NCBI RefSeq assembly: GCF_003931565.1
Contig: NZ_RRYI01000002.1
Span: 372,001 to 436,000, forward strand
Reading direction: 5' to 3'
Length of the DNA: 64,000 nt
Source: Caulobacter sp. 602-1
GTDB taxonomy: Bacteria > Pseudomonadota > Alphaproteobacteria > Caulobacterales > Caulobacteraceae
Position numbers and translations under genes: made by a program. The notes beneath the pieces were generated by a model. It saw nothing but the letters and a program-made list of their open reading frames with translations, ran no database searches and had not been told where the DNA came from. Below are positions 24,788 through 32,663 of this stretch, piece by piece. Position 1 is the first letter of the stretch; each line of letters begins with the position of its first letter.

Positions 24788-26476
24788 TTAAGTAGCCGCC
24801 ACGCCGGCGAGGTCGCGGCGGACCACCTTGCCTAGCGCGTTGCGGGGCAGGGCGTCGACGATGCGCAGCTTTTCCGGCAGCTTGAAGGTGGCCAGTTCTC
24901 GCGACTTCAGGTGCGCGGTGAGCTCGTCCAGGGTCAGCGCCTGGTTCGGCCGCAAGGCCACGACCGCGCAGACGCGCTCGCCCAGGCGCTCGTCCGGATA
25001 GGCCGCGCAGCAAGCCTCGCGGACGGCGGGATGGCTCTCGATCAGGCCGTCCAGCTCGGCCGGCGAGATGTTCAACCCGCCCCGGATGATGATCTCCTTG
25101 CTGCGTTCGACGAACCGATAGAAGCGATCGTCCGTGTCGGGCGCGATCTCGAACAGGTCGCCGGTGCGGAAGAAGCCTTGGTCGTCGAAGGCGGCCTTGG
25201 TGATCTCCGGCGCGTTCCAATAGCCGTCGAAGGTCATGGCGCCGGAGATCCGCAGTTCGCCCTCGCGGCCGGGCGTGACGATGTCCTCGCCGGTGGCCAG
25301 GTCGACCAGGCGGGTGCGGATCTTGGCGGGGAAGGCGGAGGGCCAGTCCACGCCCGGCGCGCCAAAGCGGGGGAAGTACATGGCCCGCTGCTCGGGATCG
25401 GGAATGGCGGCCGCCGTCGAGAACAGGGACGCGCCCTCGTTCGAGCCGAAGACGTTCATGATCGTCACGCCGTACTGTTCCTGCCAGCGGCGCACCATCC
25501 ATGGCGGCAGGGGCGCGGAGCCCGAGCCCATGCAGCGCAGGTTGGAGAGGTCCAGGTTCGCCAGCAGCGCCTCGTTCTGCAGCAGCATGGTCAGCACCGC
25601 CGGCGGCGCGACGGTGTAGGCGATCTTCTCGTCCTGCATCTGTCGCAGGAACAGCGGCAGGTCGAAAGGGTGATGCTGGACCAGCCGGCCCTGGCACAGC
25701 AGCCAGGTCATCACCATGCCCCCAATCGCGGCGATGTTGATCAGCGGGAAGGGGTTGAGGATGGCGTCGCCCGTCCGCAGGCCCGCGGCCTCGACCAGCG
25801 CCTCGCCATTGACCACCCAGTGGTCGTGGTGGCGCGGCACGCCCTTGGGCATGGCCTCGGTGCCCGAGGTCCAGCAGACGGTCAGAGCCTCGGCCGCATC
25901 GAGGTCGGCAGGCGAGGCGAAAGGCTCCGGAGAAGCCTTGGCGGAAAGGTCGATCAGGCTATGCGAGTCGCTGGTCGAGCCTTCCGAAAGGGTGATGATC
26001 TCTGCCGAAGTCGCGCCTTCCGCTCCCAGGCCGGCGATCATCGCCACGTGGTCGAAGCCGTGGAAGTGGTCGAGGGTGATCACGACCTTGGGGGCGATGC
26101 TGGGCAGGATCTGGCGCAGCTCGTGGGCCCGATAGGTCATGGCCAGCGGGCTGAGGATCGCGCCCATCCGCGCGCAAGCCAGGAAGCACAGCACGCCCTC
26201 GACGATGTTGGGCAACTGGGTGGAGACGACGTCGCCACGACCCACGCCCAGGTCGGCCAGCACATGGCACAGCGTGTCGACGCGGGCGTTGGCTTCCCGG
26301 AAGGTCAGGCTCTGCGGCGCGGAGTCCGTGAGCGCCATGCGGTTGGGGGCGTCGACTAGCGCGACCGCGTCGGGGCGGGCGCGAACGGCTTCGGAGAACA
26401 GTTGGTCGATGGTGCGGCCGCGCCACCAGCCCAGCCGACGATATTCCGCGACACGCTCGGGGGGGCTTGGACGCAC
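24788..26476 (-). CDS. Acyl-CoA ligase (AMP-binding family)
   Basis: This 562-residue adenylate-forming ligase has the P-loop VCWTSGTEAMPKGVPRHH near residue 190, a GSNEGAS adenine motif in place of the more usual YGxTE, FFRTGDLFE, and a terminal catalytic Lys in LPRNALGKVVRRDL. It would load a carboxylic acid on CoA as the entry step of a degradation pathway. It resembles cyclohexanecarboxylate- or long-chain-type ligases more than feruloyl-CoA synthase, so the block activates two acid types or two stages of one compound. It has its own upstream dyad (26545-26562). Confidence 0.83.
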   Translation of the reverse strand: MRPSPPERVAEYRRLGWWRGRTIDQLFSEAVRARPDAVALVDAPNRMALTDSAPQSLTFREANARVDTLCHVLADLGVGRGDVVSTQLPNIVEGVLCFLACARMGAILSPLAMTYRAHELRQILPSIAPKVVITLDHFHGFDHVAMIAGLGAEGATSAEIITLSEGSTSDSHSLIDLSAKASPEPFASPADLDAAEALTVCWTSGTEAMPKGVPRHHDHWVVNGEALVEAAGLRTGDAILNPFPLINIAAIGGMVMTWLLCQGRLVQHHPFDLPLFLRQMQDEKIAYTVAPPAVLTMLLQNEALLANLDLSNLRCMGSGSAPLPPWMVRRWQEQYGVTIMNVFGSNEGASLFSTAAAIPDPEQRAMYFPRFGAPGVDWPSAFPAKIRTRLVDLATGEDIVTPGREGELRISGAMTFDGYWNAPEITKAAFDDQGFFRTGDLFEIAPDTDDRFYRFVERSKEIIIRGGLNISPAELDGLIESHPAVREACCAAYPDERLGERVCAVVALRPNQALTLDELTAHLKSRELATFKLPEKLRIVDALPRNALGKVVRRDLAGVAAT

Positions 26477-26544
26477 GGCTTCCTCCTGGCGCGACGAGTC
26501 TTTCAGCCCTGAGGCCGTCGCCGCCTCCGGGTCGCGTTCGTATT

Positions 26545-26562
26545 GTTATGCAAGTAACTTGC
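26545..26562. promoter_or_regulatory. Operator with GCAAGTAACTTGC palindrome upstream of acyl-CoA ligase
   Basis: GTTATGCAAGTAACTTGC holds the recurrent GTTATGCAAGT motif and a perfect 13-base palindrome (GCAAGT, A, ACTTGC). It lies 69 bases upstream of the ligase start and is the best-formed site in the set. Confidence 0.6.
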
Positions 26563-26668
26563 CCCGGCCCGACGACGCGCGCAAGGGGCTCGCAGCGCGG
26601 CTCAGGCCTTTTGATCCGAAGGGGAAGAGGGCGTGGCTGTCGCGAAGTGGCGTGGGGCGGCCGGACTT

Positions 26669-27706
26669 TCAAACGGTGGGGGCTGGTGCGGTCGAGCGTC
26701 TAACGATCAGGCTCAGATGGACGGACTCGGGCGGCATGGTCGACGTCCGTTCATGGATCATCGTCAGGAGCTGCTCGGTCGCGGTCTTGGCCATGTCGCG
26801 CAGCGGACGGCGGATGGTCGTCAGGCTGGGCGAGATCATCGAGGCCAGGTCCGCGTCGTCGAAGCCGGCGACCGACAGCTGGTCGGGCATCGAGACGCCG
26901 GCCTCGCGCGCCGTCTTCACGACGGCGGCGGCCATGGTGTCGTTGCAGGCGAAGATCGCGGTCGGCGGCCGCTCCAGCGCCAGCAGCGACTCGGCGGCGG
27001 CCAGGCCGCTCTCGAAGCCGTAGTCGCCGGTACGCAGCTCCACCTCCAGCGGCAGGCCCGAGGCGGTCAGGGCCGCCAGGAAGCCGGCCTTGCGCTCCTG
27101 CGCCGAGCGGAAGTGCGGCGGGCCCTCGATCATCGCGATGCGCCGGTGGCCCAGGTCGAGAAGGTGGCGGGCCAGTTCGGCGCTGGCCGCGCGTTCCTGG
27201 CTGATCAACATGCTGGGATAGGGCGACACCGCGATCGAGGCGATGCCGACCGCCGGCACGCCGAGGGCCGACAGTCGCTCGGGAATGGCCGCGATCTCGG
27301 ACGTCGGCGGCAGGACGATCAGGCCGTCGACCCGCGAGCGATGGACGAACCGCTCGATGTCCAGGGCCACGTCCGGATCGTCGAAGCGGACCGGGTGAAC
27401 GACCAGCTCATAGCCGTGCTGGGAACAGACCTCGACGATGCCGCGCTGCAGGACGCCGATCACGTGGGCGTTGGGATCGTCCTGCACCACGGCGATCAGA
27501 TAGGAACGGCCCGAGGCCAGGGCGCGGGCCCGCGAACTGGGGCTGTAGCCGAGATCCTTGATGATCGCCTGGACGGCCAGGCGGGTCTCGTCGCCGACCT
27601 TGGGCGAGTCGTTGAGCACGCGCGACACGGTACGGATCGAGACGCCCGCCGCTCTGGCGACGTCGTCGATGGTCACCGCCATGCTCGCGGCCGGATCGAT
27701 CCTCAT
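26669..27706 (-). CDS. LacI-family transcriptional regulator of the pectin locus
   Basis: The 345-residue LacI protein has an N-terminal helix-turn-helix (IDDVARAAGVSIRTVSRVLN) with the hinge LGYSPSSRARALASGRS, then a periplasmic-binding-protein-like effector domain ending in the usual EQLLTMIHE region. The start at 27706 follows a GGGGG-containing site; a start at the internal Met9 is also possible. It is divergent from the GH28-like/GH43 operon across three LacI-type operator sequences, so it almost certainly represses that operon and itself. The inducer is probably a galacturonate- or arabinose-containing product, judged from the neighbours only. Confidence 0.88.
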   Translation of the reverse strand: MRIDPAASMAVTIDDVARAAGVSIRTVSRVLNDSPKVGDETRLAVQAIIKDLGYSPSSRARALASGRSYLIAVVQDDPNAHVIGVLQRGIVEVCSQHGYELVVHPVRFDDPDVALDIERFVHRSRVDGLIVLPPTSEIAAIPERLSALGVPAVGIASIAVSPYPSMLISQERAASAELARHLLDLGHRRIAMIEGPPHFRSAQERKAGFLAALTASGLPLEVELRTGDYGFESGLAAAESLLALERPPTAIFACNDTMAAAVVKTAREAGVSMPDQLSVAGFDDADLASMISPSLTTIRRPLRDMAKTATEQLLTMIHERTSTMPPESVHLSLIVRRSTAPAPTV

Positions 27707-27757
27707 CAGTTTCCCCCACGGCCTTTCGCGCCGCGATTATGGATCGCGAACTGCCAT

Positions 27758-27814
27758 GGCCAGCGCTAGCACGATAGGGCGCCAACGCTGGCATTGTCGA
27801 TGCTACCGGTAACA
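27758..27814. promoter_or_regulatory. Three phased LacI-family operators
   Basis: Against the LacI-family consensus TGNNANCGNTNNCA, the sites are GGCCAGCGCTAGCA (27758-27771, 13 of 14), CGCCAACGCTGGCA (27780-27793, 13 of 14) and TGCTACCGGTAACA (27801-27814, 14 of 14). Centres are 22 and 21 bases apart, two helical turns, in the divergent region between LacI and the GH28-like gene. Confidence 0.7.
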
Positions 27815-27886
27815 AAATGTCGTTGACACCATCGCGATCGGCTTGCTTGTCTCCCGCCAGACCCGAGGAACGGGCAGTGGGAGGGC

Positions 27887-29473
27887 GTGATGACCATGGA
27901 TCGACGAGGGCTGATGCTGGGGGCCATGCTCGGCGGCGCCGTACTGGTTCCACCCCATGCCGCCCGCGCCGCGACGCCGGCCGGCCCCGCGCGAGGACCC
28001 GCGCCGCATCTGTTCAGCGTCCGCGACTTCGGCGCCGTCGGCGACGGGGCGACGATCGATTCGCCGGCCATCAACAAGGCCATCGATCACGTGGCGTCGC
28101 TGGGCGGCGGCGTGGTGCATTTCCCGCCCGGGACCTACGCCTGCTACACGCTCCGCCTGAAAAGCAACATCACCCTGCACCTGGGCGAGGGCGCCGTGAT
28201 CCTGGCCGCCGCGCCCAATGGCGTCGCGCCGAACGGCTATGACGACCCTGGTCCCGGGGCGGGCAACGCCTTCCAGGACTATGGCCACAGCCACTGGAAC
28301 AACAGCCTGATCTTCGGCGAGGGCCTGCACGACGTGTCCATCGTCGGAACGGGTCTGATCTGGGGCAAGGGCCTGACCCGCGGCCACCGATTCCCCGACG
28401 ATCCGCCGGATATTTCCGGCCCCGGCGTCGGCGACAAGGCCATCGCCCTGAAGAACTGCCGCAACGTGCTGCTGCGCGACTTCAAGATCCTCCAGGGCGG
28501 TTGGTTCGCGCTGCTGGCCACGGGCGTCGACAACATGACGATCGACAACCTGATCGTCGACACCAACCGCGACGGTCTCGACATCGACTGCTGCCGCAAT
28601 GTCCGCGTCACCAACTGCACGATCAACTCGCCGTGGGACGATGGCATCTGTCCCAAGAGCTCGTTCGCGCTGGGCTATGCCCGCCCGACCGAGAACCTGA
28701 CGATCTCCGACTGCCTGCTGACCGGCAACTACGAGATGGGTTCGGTGATCGACGGGACCTGGAAGAAGATGCCGCCGGGCTTCCACGGCTATGGCCGCAT
28801 CAAGCTGGGTACGGAGTCGAACGGCGGCTTCAAGAACGTCACCATCACCAACTGCGTGTTCGACCACTGCTACGGCATCGCGCTGGAGACGATGGACGGG
28901 GCGCTGACCGAAGACATCGCCATCAGCAACATCACCATGCGGGGCCTGGGCTTCCCGCCGCTGTTCCTGCGCCTGGGCAGCCGCATGCGCGGTCCGGCCA
29001 GCGTTCCGGTGGGCAAGCTGCGGCGGATCACCATTCAGAACATCGTCAGCCATGGCGCCACGCCCCAGCCGTCGATCATCGCCGGCGTGGCCGGCCATCC
29101 GGTCGAGGACGTCAAGATCAGCGACGTCTACTTCCACTCCCTGGGCGGCGGTTCGGCCGAGCTGGCCAAGCGCCGGCCGCCCGAGGCCGACAAGGCCTAT
29201 CCCGACCCGGACATGTTCGGCGATCTGCCGGCCAGCGGCTTCTTCATCCGCCACGCCCGCAATATCGAGATGAGCAATGTCGAGATCGTCACCGAGGCGG
29301 CGGATGCGCGTCCGGCGTTCTGGTTGAACGATGTCGAGGACATCGACCTCTTCCGGCTGCGCCTGCCCAAGGGACCCAGCTTCCTGCTCGACCAGGTCAC
29401 GGGCTTCCGGTCGTTCGGCAGCCGTTGGCTGCCCGACCGGCGGATCGACGAGACCACCACCCAATCGTTCTAG
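27887..29473 (+). CDS. GH28-like right-handed beta-helix protein, Tat-exported, atypical active site
   Basis: The 528-residue protein begins with a twin-arginine leader (MDRRGLMLGAMLGG), then the beta-helix start FSVRDFGAVGDGATIDSPAI typical of polygalacturonase and pectate-lyase-superfamily proteins. GH28 hallmarks are only partly kept. NRDGLDID (Asp229) and WDDG (Asp251, Asp252) match the NTD and DD motifs. The GHG histidine position reads GYG (Tyr302), and no RIK follows in its usual place. It probably acts on a pectic oligosaccharide in the periplasm or at the surface, but the mechanism may differ from classical GH28. The ATG at 27887 follows GGGAGGG. It heads an operon with the GH43 gene. 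Confidence 0.78.
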   Translation: MMTMDRRGLMLGAMLGGAVLVPPHAARAATPAGPARGPAPHLFSVRDFGAVGDGATIDSPAINKAIDHVASLGGGVVHFPPGTYACYTLRLKSNITLHLGEGAVILAAAPNGVAPNGYDDPGPGAGNAFQDYGHSHWNNSLIFGEGLHDVSIVGTGLIWGKGLTRGHRFPDDPPDISGPGVGDKAIALKNCRNVLLRDFKILQGGWFALLATGVDNMTIDNLIVDTNRDGLDIDCCRNVRVTNCTINSPWDDGICPKSSFALGYARPTENLTISDCLLTGNYEMGSVIDGTWKKMPPGFHGYGRIKLGTESNGGFKNVTITNCVFDHCYGIALETMDGALTEDIAISNITMRGLGFPPLFLRLGSRMRGPASVPVGKLRRITIQNIVSHGATPQPSIIAGVAGHPVEDVKISDVYFHSLGGGSAELAKRRPPEADKAYPDPDMFGDLPASGFFIRHARNIEMSNVEIVTEAADARPAFWLNDVEDIDLFRLRLPKGPSFLLDQVTGFRSFGSRWLPDRRIDETTTQSF

Positions 29474-29486
29474 CGGGATGCCTGTG

Positions 29487-31121
29487 ATGCGCGTGAAACG
29501 GCTGGGACTACTCGCCGCGACGGCTCTGGTCCTGGCCGGGCCGGCGCTCGCCGCGCCAAAGCCATCGGCGGCGGCCGTCTATCGCAACCCGATCCTGCCG
29601 GCCGACTATTCCGACCCCGACGTCATTCGCGTCGGCGACACCTACTACCTCGTGGCGTCCAGCTTCCACTTCTCGCCGGGCGTGCCGATCCTGACGTCGA
29701 AGGATCTGGTCCACTGGACGATCGCGGGCCATGTGCTGCCCAAGCTGCCGTTCGCGCCGGAATACGACCTGCCGGGACCCGTGCCGACCAACGACGCCGG
29801 CGCGCGGACGCCGCGGGATCTGCGCACTTCCGGCCAGCGCTACGCCGGCGGGGTCTGGGCGCCGTCGATCCGTCACCACGACGGCAAGTTCTATGTCTAT
29901 TTCGCCACCCCCTATGAGGGGATCTTCATGTCGACGGCGACCAAGGTCGACGGCCCATGGACCGAACCCGTGGCGGTGGTCGCGGGGCCGGGCCTCGAGG
30001 ATCCGTGTCCGTTCTGGGACGACGACGGCCAGGCCTATCTGGTGCACGGCAAGGTCGGCGCGGGGCCGCTGGTGCTGCACCGCATGGCCCCGGACGGCAA
30101 GTCGGTGCTCGACGAGGGCAAGGTCATCGTCGAGGACGCCAAGGCCCTGCCGGTGCTGGAAGGCCCTAAGCTCTATAAGCGCAACGGCTGGTACTACATC
30201 TTCGCGCCGATCGGCGGGGTCGAGACCGGCCCCCAGGCGGTGATGCGGTCGAGGTCGATCTGGGGACCTTATGAGCACCGCGAAGTGTTGGTTCCGGGCA
30301 AGAGCGGCTTGAAGGGCCCGCACCAGGGCGGGTGGGTCGAGACGCCCTCCGGCCAGGGCTGGTTCATCCACTTCAACAGCGCCGGCGCCTATGGCCGCAT
30401 CGTCCACCTGCAGCCGCTGGTCTGGAGGGGCGACTGGCCATTCATCGGCGAGCCGATCCCCGGCGCCGGACCCGATGCGCACGGCGGCCAACCTGTCGCC
30501 ACGCACGCCCTGCCCGATGTCGGCCGACGCTTCCCGGCTGTCTCGCCGCAAACGTCGGATGGCTTCTCGACCGCCAGGCTGGGGCCGCAATGGGAGTGGA
30601 ACCACAATCCCGACGACAGGCACTGGAGCCTGACGGCGCGGCCCGGCTTCCTGCGCTTGACGGGCGGACCCGCGGTCAATCTGGTCAGCGCCCGCAACAC
30701 CCTGACCCAGTCGCTGCAGAGCCGGTCGGCGATCATCACCACGCGCCTCGACGCCAAGGGGCTGGTCGAGGGACAGCGGGCGGGCTTGGCCATGTTCGGC
30801 GCGGGCGTCGGGGCCATCGGCGTGATCCGCAAGGACAGCCGGAACCGCATCGTCTTCTCGCTGCGGGGCGTCGACACCCTGGGACCGGCTTTGCCGGCCG
30901 GCGTGGTCGACCTGCGGGTGGCCGTGGCGGATCAGGCCGCGAACTACAGCTATAGCCGCGACGGCGGCCGCACCTTCGTCGACATGGGCGGCGGGATCCT
31001 GCCGCGCTTCAGCTGGTGGAAGGGGGCGCGACCGGCGCTGTTCAGCTACGGCGACCCGAGCCAGGCCAAGCCGGGCGTGGCCGACTTCGACTGGGTCGAC
31101 GTCAGGTCGGTGGCGCGCTGA
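29487..31121 (+). CDS. Glycoside hydrolase family 43 (xylosidase/arabinofuranosidase-like), secreted
   Basis: The 544-residue secreted protein has a signal peptide (cleavage about residue 20, ALAA). The five-bladed GH43 propeller shows NPILPADYSDPDVIRVGDTY with the catalytic base Asp, GGVWAPSIRHHDGKFYVYF, and EGPKLYKRNGWYYIF with the likely acid Glu. HQGGWVET follows, then a C-terminal beta-sandwich of about 190 residues. GH43 enzymes remove arabinose, xylose or galactose side chains, consistent with pectin or arabinan trimming. The ATG at 29487 was chosen because a GGGA site sits 8 bases upstream; an ATG at 29478 is possible. The 3-prime end overlaps the convergent GH28 gene by 20 bases. Confidence 0.85.
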   Translation: MRVKRLGLLAATALVLAGPALAAPKPSAAAVYRNPILPADYSDPDVIRVGDTYYLVASSFHFSPGVPILTSKDLVHWTIAGHVLPKLPFAPEYDLPGPVPTNDAGARTPRDLRTSGQRYAGGVWAPSIRHHDGKFYVYFATPYEGIFMSTATKVDGPWTEPVAVVAGPGLEDPCPFWDDDGQAYLVHGKVGAGPLVLHRMAPDGKSVLDEGKVIVEDAKALPVLEGPKLYKRNGWYYIFAPIGGVETGPQAVMRSRSIWGPYEHREVLVPGKSGLKGPHQGGWVETPSGQGWFIHFNSAGAYGRIVHLQPLVWRGDWPFIGEPIPGAGPDAHGGQPVATHALPDVGRRFPAVSPQTSDGFSTARLGPQWEWNHNPDDRHWSLTARPGFLRLTGGPAVNLVSARNTLTQSLQSRSAIITTRLDAKGLVEGQRAGLAMFGAGVGAIGVIRKDSRNRIVFSLRGVDTLGPALPAGVVDLRVAVADQAANYSYSRDGGRTFVDMGGGILPRFSWWKGARPALFSYGDPSQAKPGVADFDWVDVRSVAR

Positions 31122-32499
31122 GCAGGGCGGGGGAGGGGACGCGCCGGCCGTTGACCGTGACGCGTTCCAGCCTCAGTCCGTTGGTGTGCGTCACGACACT
31201 GGCCTTGGTCACCCCGTCGAAACGGCAGTCGCGAAGCACGATGTCGCCCAGCGGCGCGCCGGGCAGGCCTTGCAGATCGAGCACCTGGGCGGCGGCGCTG
31301 GCCCGCATCCGCTCGATCCGAACCTTGCGCAGCACGGGCTTGAAGCCGCCCCGCGCACCTTCCTCGTAATTGAAGTCGCAGGTGATCGCCGCGCGGGCCA
31401 CGCGCCCGACGGTGATGTCGCGGCAATAGATGTCCTGGATGACGCCGCCGCGCATGGCGTTGTTCTTGAAGCGCAGGGCGTACCAAAGGCCCTCGCTGTC
31501 CATGTGGCAGCGCTGGACGAAGATGTTCTCGACCCCGCCGGACACCTCGCTGCCGATCACCACGCCGCCGTGACCGTCCTTCATCACGCAGTCCTGGATC
31601 AGAATGTTGCGGGTCGGCTTGGCCAGGCGACGGCCGTCGGCGTTGCGGCCCGACTTGATGGCGATGCAGTCGTCGCCGCAGTCGAAGGTGCAGCGCTCGA
31701 TCACCATGCCGTCGACCGACTCGGGGTCGCAGCCATCGGTATTGGGGCCGTGGCCGATCACCGTGACGTCGCGGACGGTGACATCACGGCACAGCACCGG
31801 GTGCAGGGTCCAGCAGGGGGCGTCGCGCAAGGTCACGCCCTCGACCAGCACCCTGGCGCAGTTCTGGAACTGCACCATCATCGGCCGCAGGTACGAGCCC
31901 TCGCCGAAGACACGCTCGGCCACCGGCGCCCCGCGCTCGGCCATGTCGAACAGAGCCTGGCGCGCCTTGTGCTGGTTGGGCATGCCCGGGCGCCAGCCGA
32001 ATTGCGGGCCGCTGCTCCACGACCACCAGGCTGGGCCCTGGCCGTCCAGAACGCCGCGTCCGGTGATCGCCACGTCGTGCTCGCCATCGGCGAAGACCAG
32101 CGGCGAATAGTTCATCAGCTCGACCCCCTCCCATCGCGTGGCGACGATGGGATAACGGGCGGGGTCGGTGCTGAAGACCAGGGCCGCGCCCTTGGCGAGA
32201 TGCAGCTCGACGCGGCTGCGCAGGCGGATGGCGCCGGTCGGCCAGCGGCCCGCCGGCACGAGCACGCGTCCGCCGCCGGCCGCCGCGCAGGCCTCGATGC
32301 TCTTGGCGATGGCCGCGCTGGTCGCCTCGACATCGCCCTCGGCCGCGCCGGCGGCCACAATGTTCCAGACTCGCGAGGGGAATACCGGTAAGTGGACCGA
32401 TCGCTGGATGACGCGGGCCTTGGCCCACTCGTCGGCCGCCTCGGCCAGGCCGGGCGCGGCCAGGGCCGCCATCAGCACGGCGCGTCGGGATAGATCCAT
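31102..32499 (-). CDS. Polygalacturonase-type glycoside hydrolase family 28, Tat-exported
   Basis: This GH28 enzyme of about 465 residues has all four catalytic signatures: NTDG (Asn253, Asp255), CGDDCIAIKSG (Asp276, Asp277), GHGGVVIGSE (His310) and RFK (Arg343, Lys345). It hydrolyses alpha-1,4-linked galacturonate in pectin by inversion. The N-terminus (SRRAVLMAALAAP) suggests Tat export. The start is uncertain. The ATG at 32499 is used here, but a TTG nine bases upstream is better spaced from GGAGG. It is convergent with the GH43 gene and divergent from the large TBDR, which probably imports the released oligosaccharides. Confidence 0.88.
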   Translation of the reverse strand: MDLSRRAVLMAALAAPGLAEAADEWAKARVIQRSVHLPVFPSRVWNIVAAGAAEGDVEATSAAIAKSIEACAAAGGGRVLVPAGRWPTGAIRLRSRVELHLAKGAALVFSTDPARYPIVATRWEGVELMNYSPLVFADGEHDVAITGRGVLDGQGPAWWSWSSGPQFGWRPGMPNQHKARQALFDMAERGAPVAERVFGEGSYLRPMMVQFQNCARVLVEGVTLRDAPCWTLHPVLCRDVTVRDVTVIGHGPNTDGCDPESVDGMVIERCTFDCGDDCIAIKSGRNADGRRLAKPTRNILIQDCVMKDGHGGVVIGSEVSGGVENIFVQRCHMDSEGLWYALRFKNNAMRGGVIQDIYCRDITVGRVARAAITCDFNYEEGARGGFKPVLRKVRIERMRASAAAQVLDLQGLPGAPLGDIVLRDCRFDGVTKASVVTHTNGLRLERVTVNGRRVPSPALLSAPPT

Positions 32500-32636
32500 A
32501 ACCGTCAAAATCGCCTCCTAGGCCACTACGCGGACGCTTCGGCGCCTCGCCGGCTCACTATCGCAGTCGTATCATTTTGTGGACAGCTATTGCACATATC
32601 GGAATTTCGCTTTAGCGTCTTGAAAACGGCCGCAGA

Positions 32637-32650
32637 TGATAGCGGTAACT
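32637..32650. promoter_or_regulatory. LacI-type operator candidate before the large TBDR
   Basis: TGATAGCGGTAACT matches 13 of 14 positions of the LacI-family consensus and shares GGTAAC with the perfect operator at 27801. It lies 14 bases before the receptor ATG, near the GGGAGGGG ribosome site, where binding would block expression. Confidence 0.45.
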
Positions 32651-32663
32651 TTGGGAGGGGACG

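Noticed and set aside
32377-32394. ATACCGGTAAG as another LacI operator
   Set aside because: It lies inside the GH28 coding region and matches the consensus poorly.
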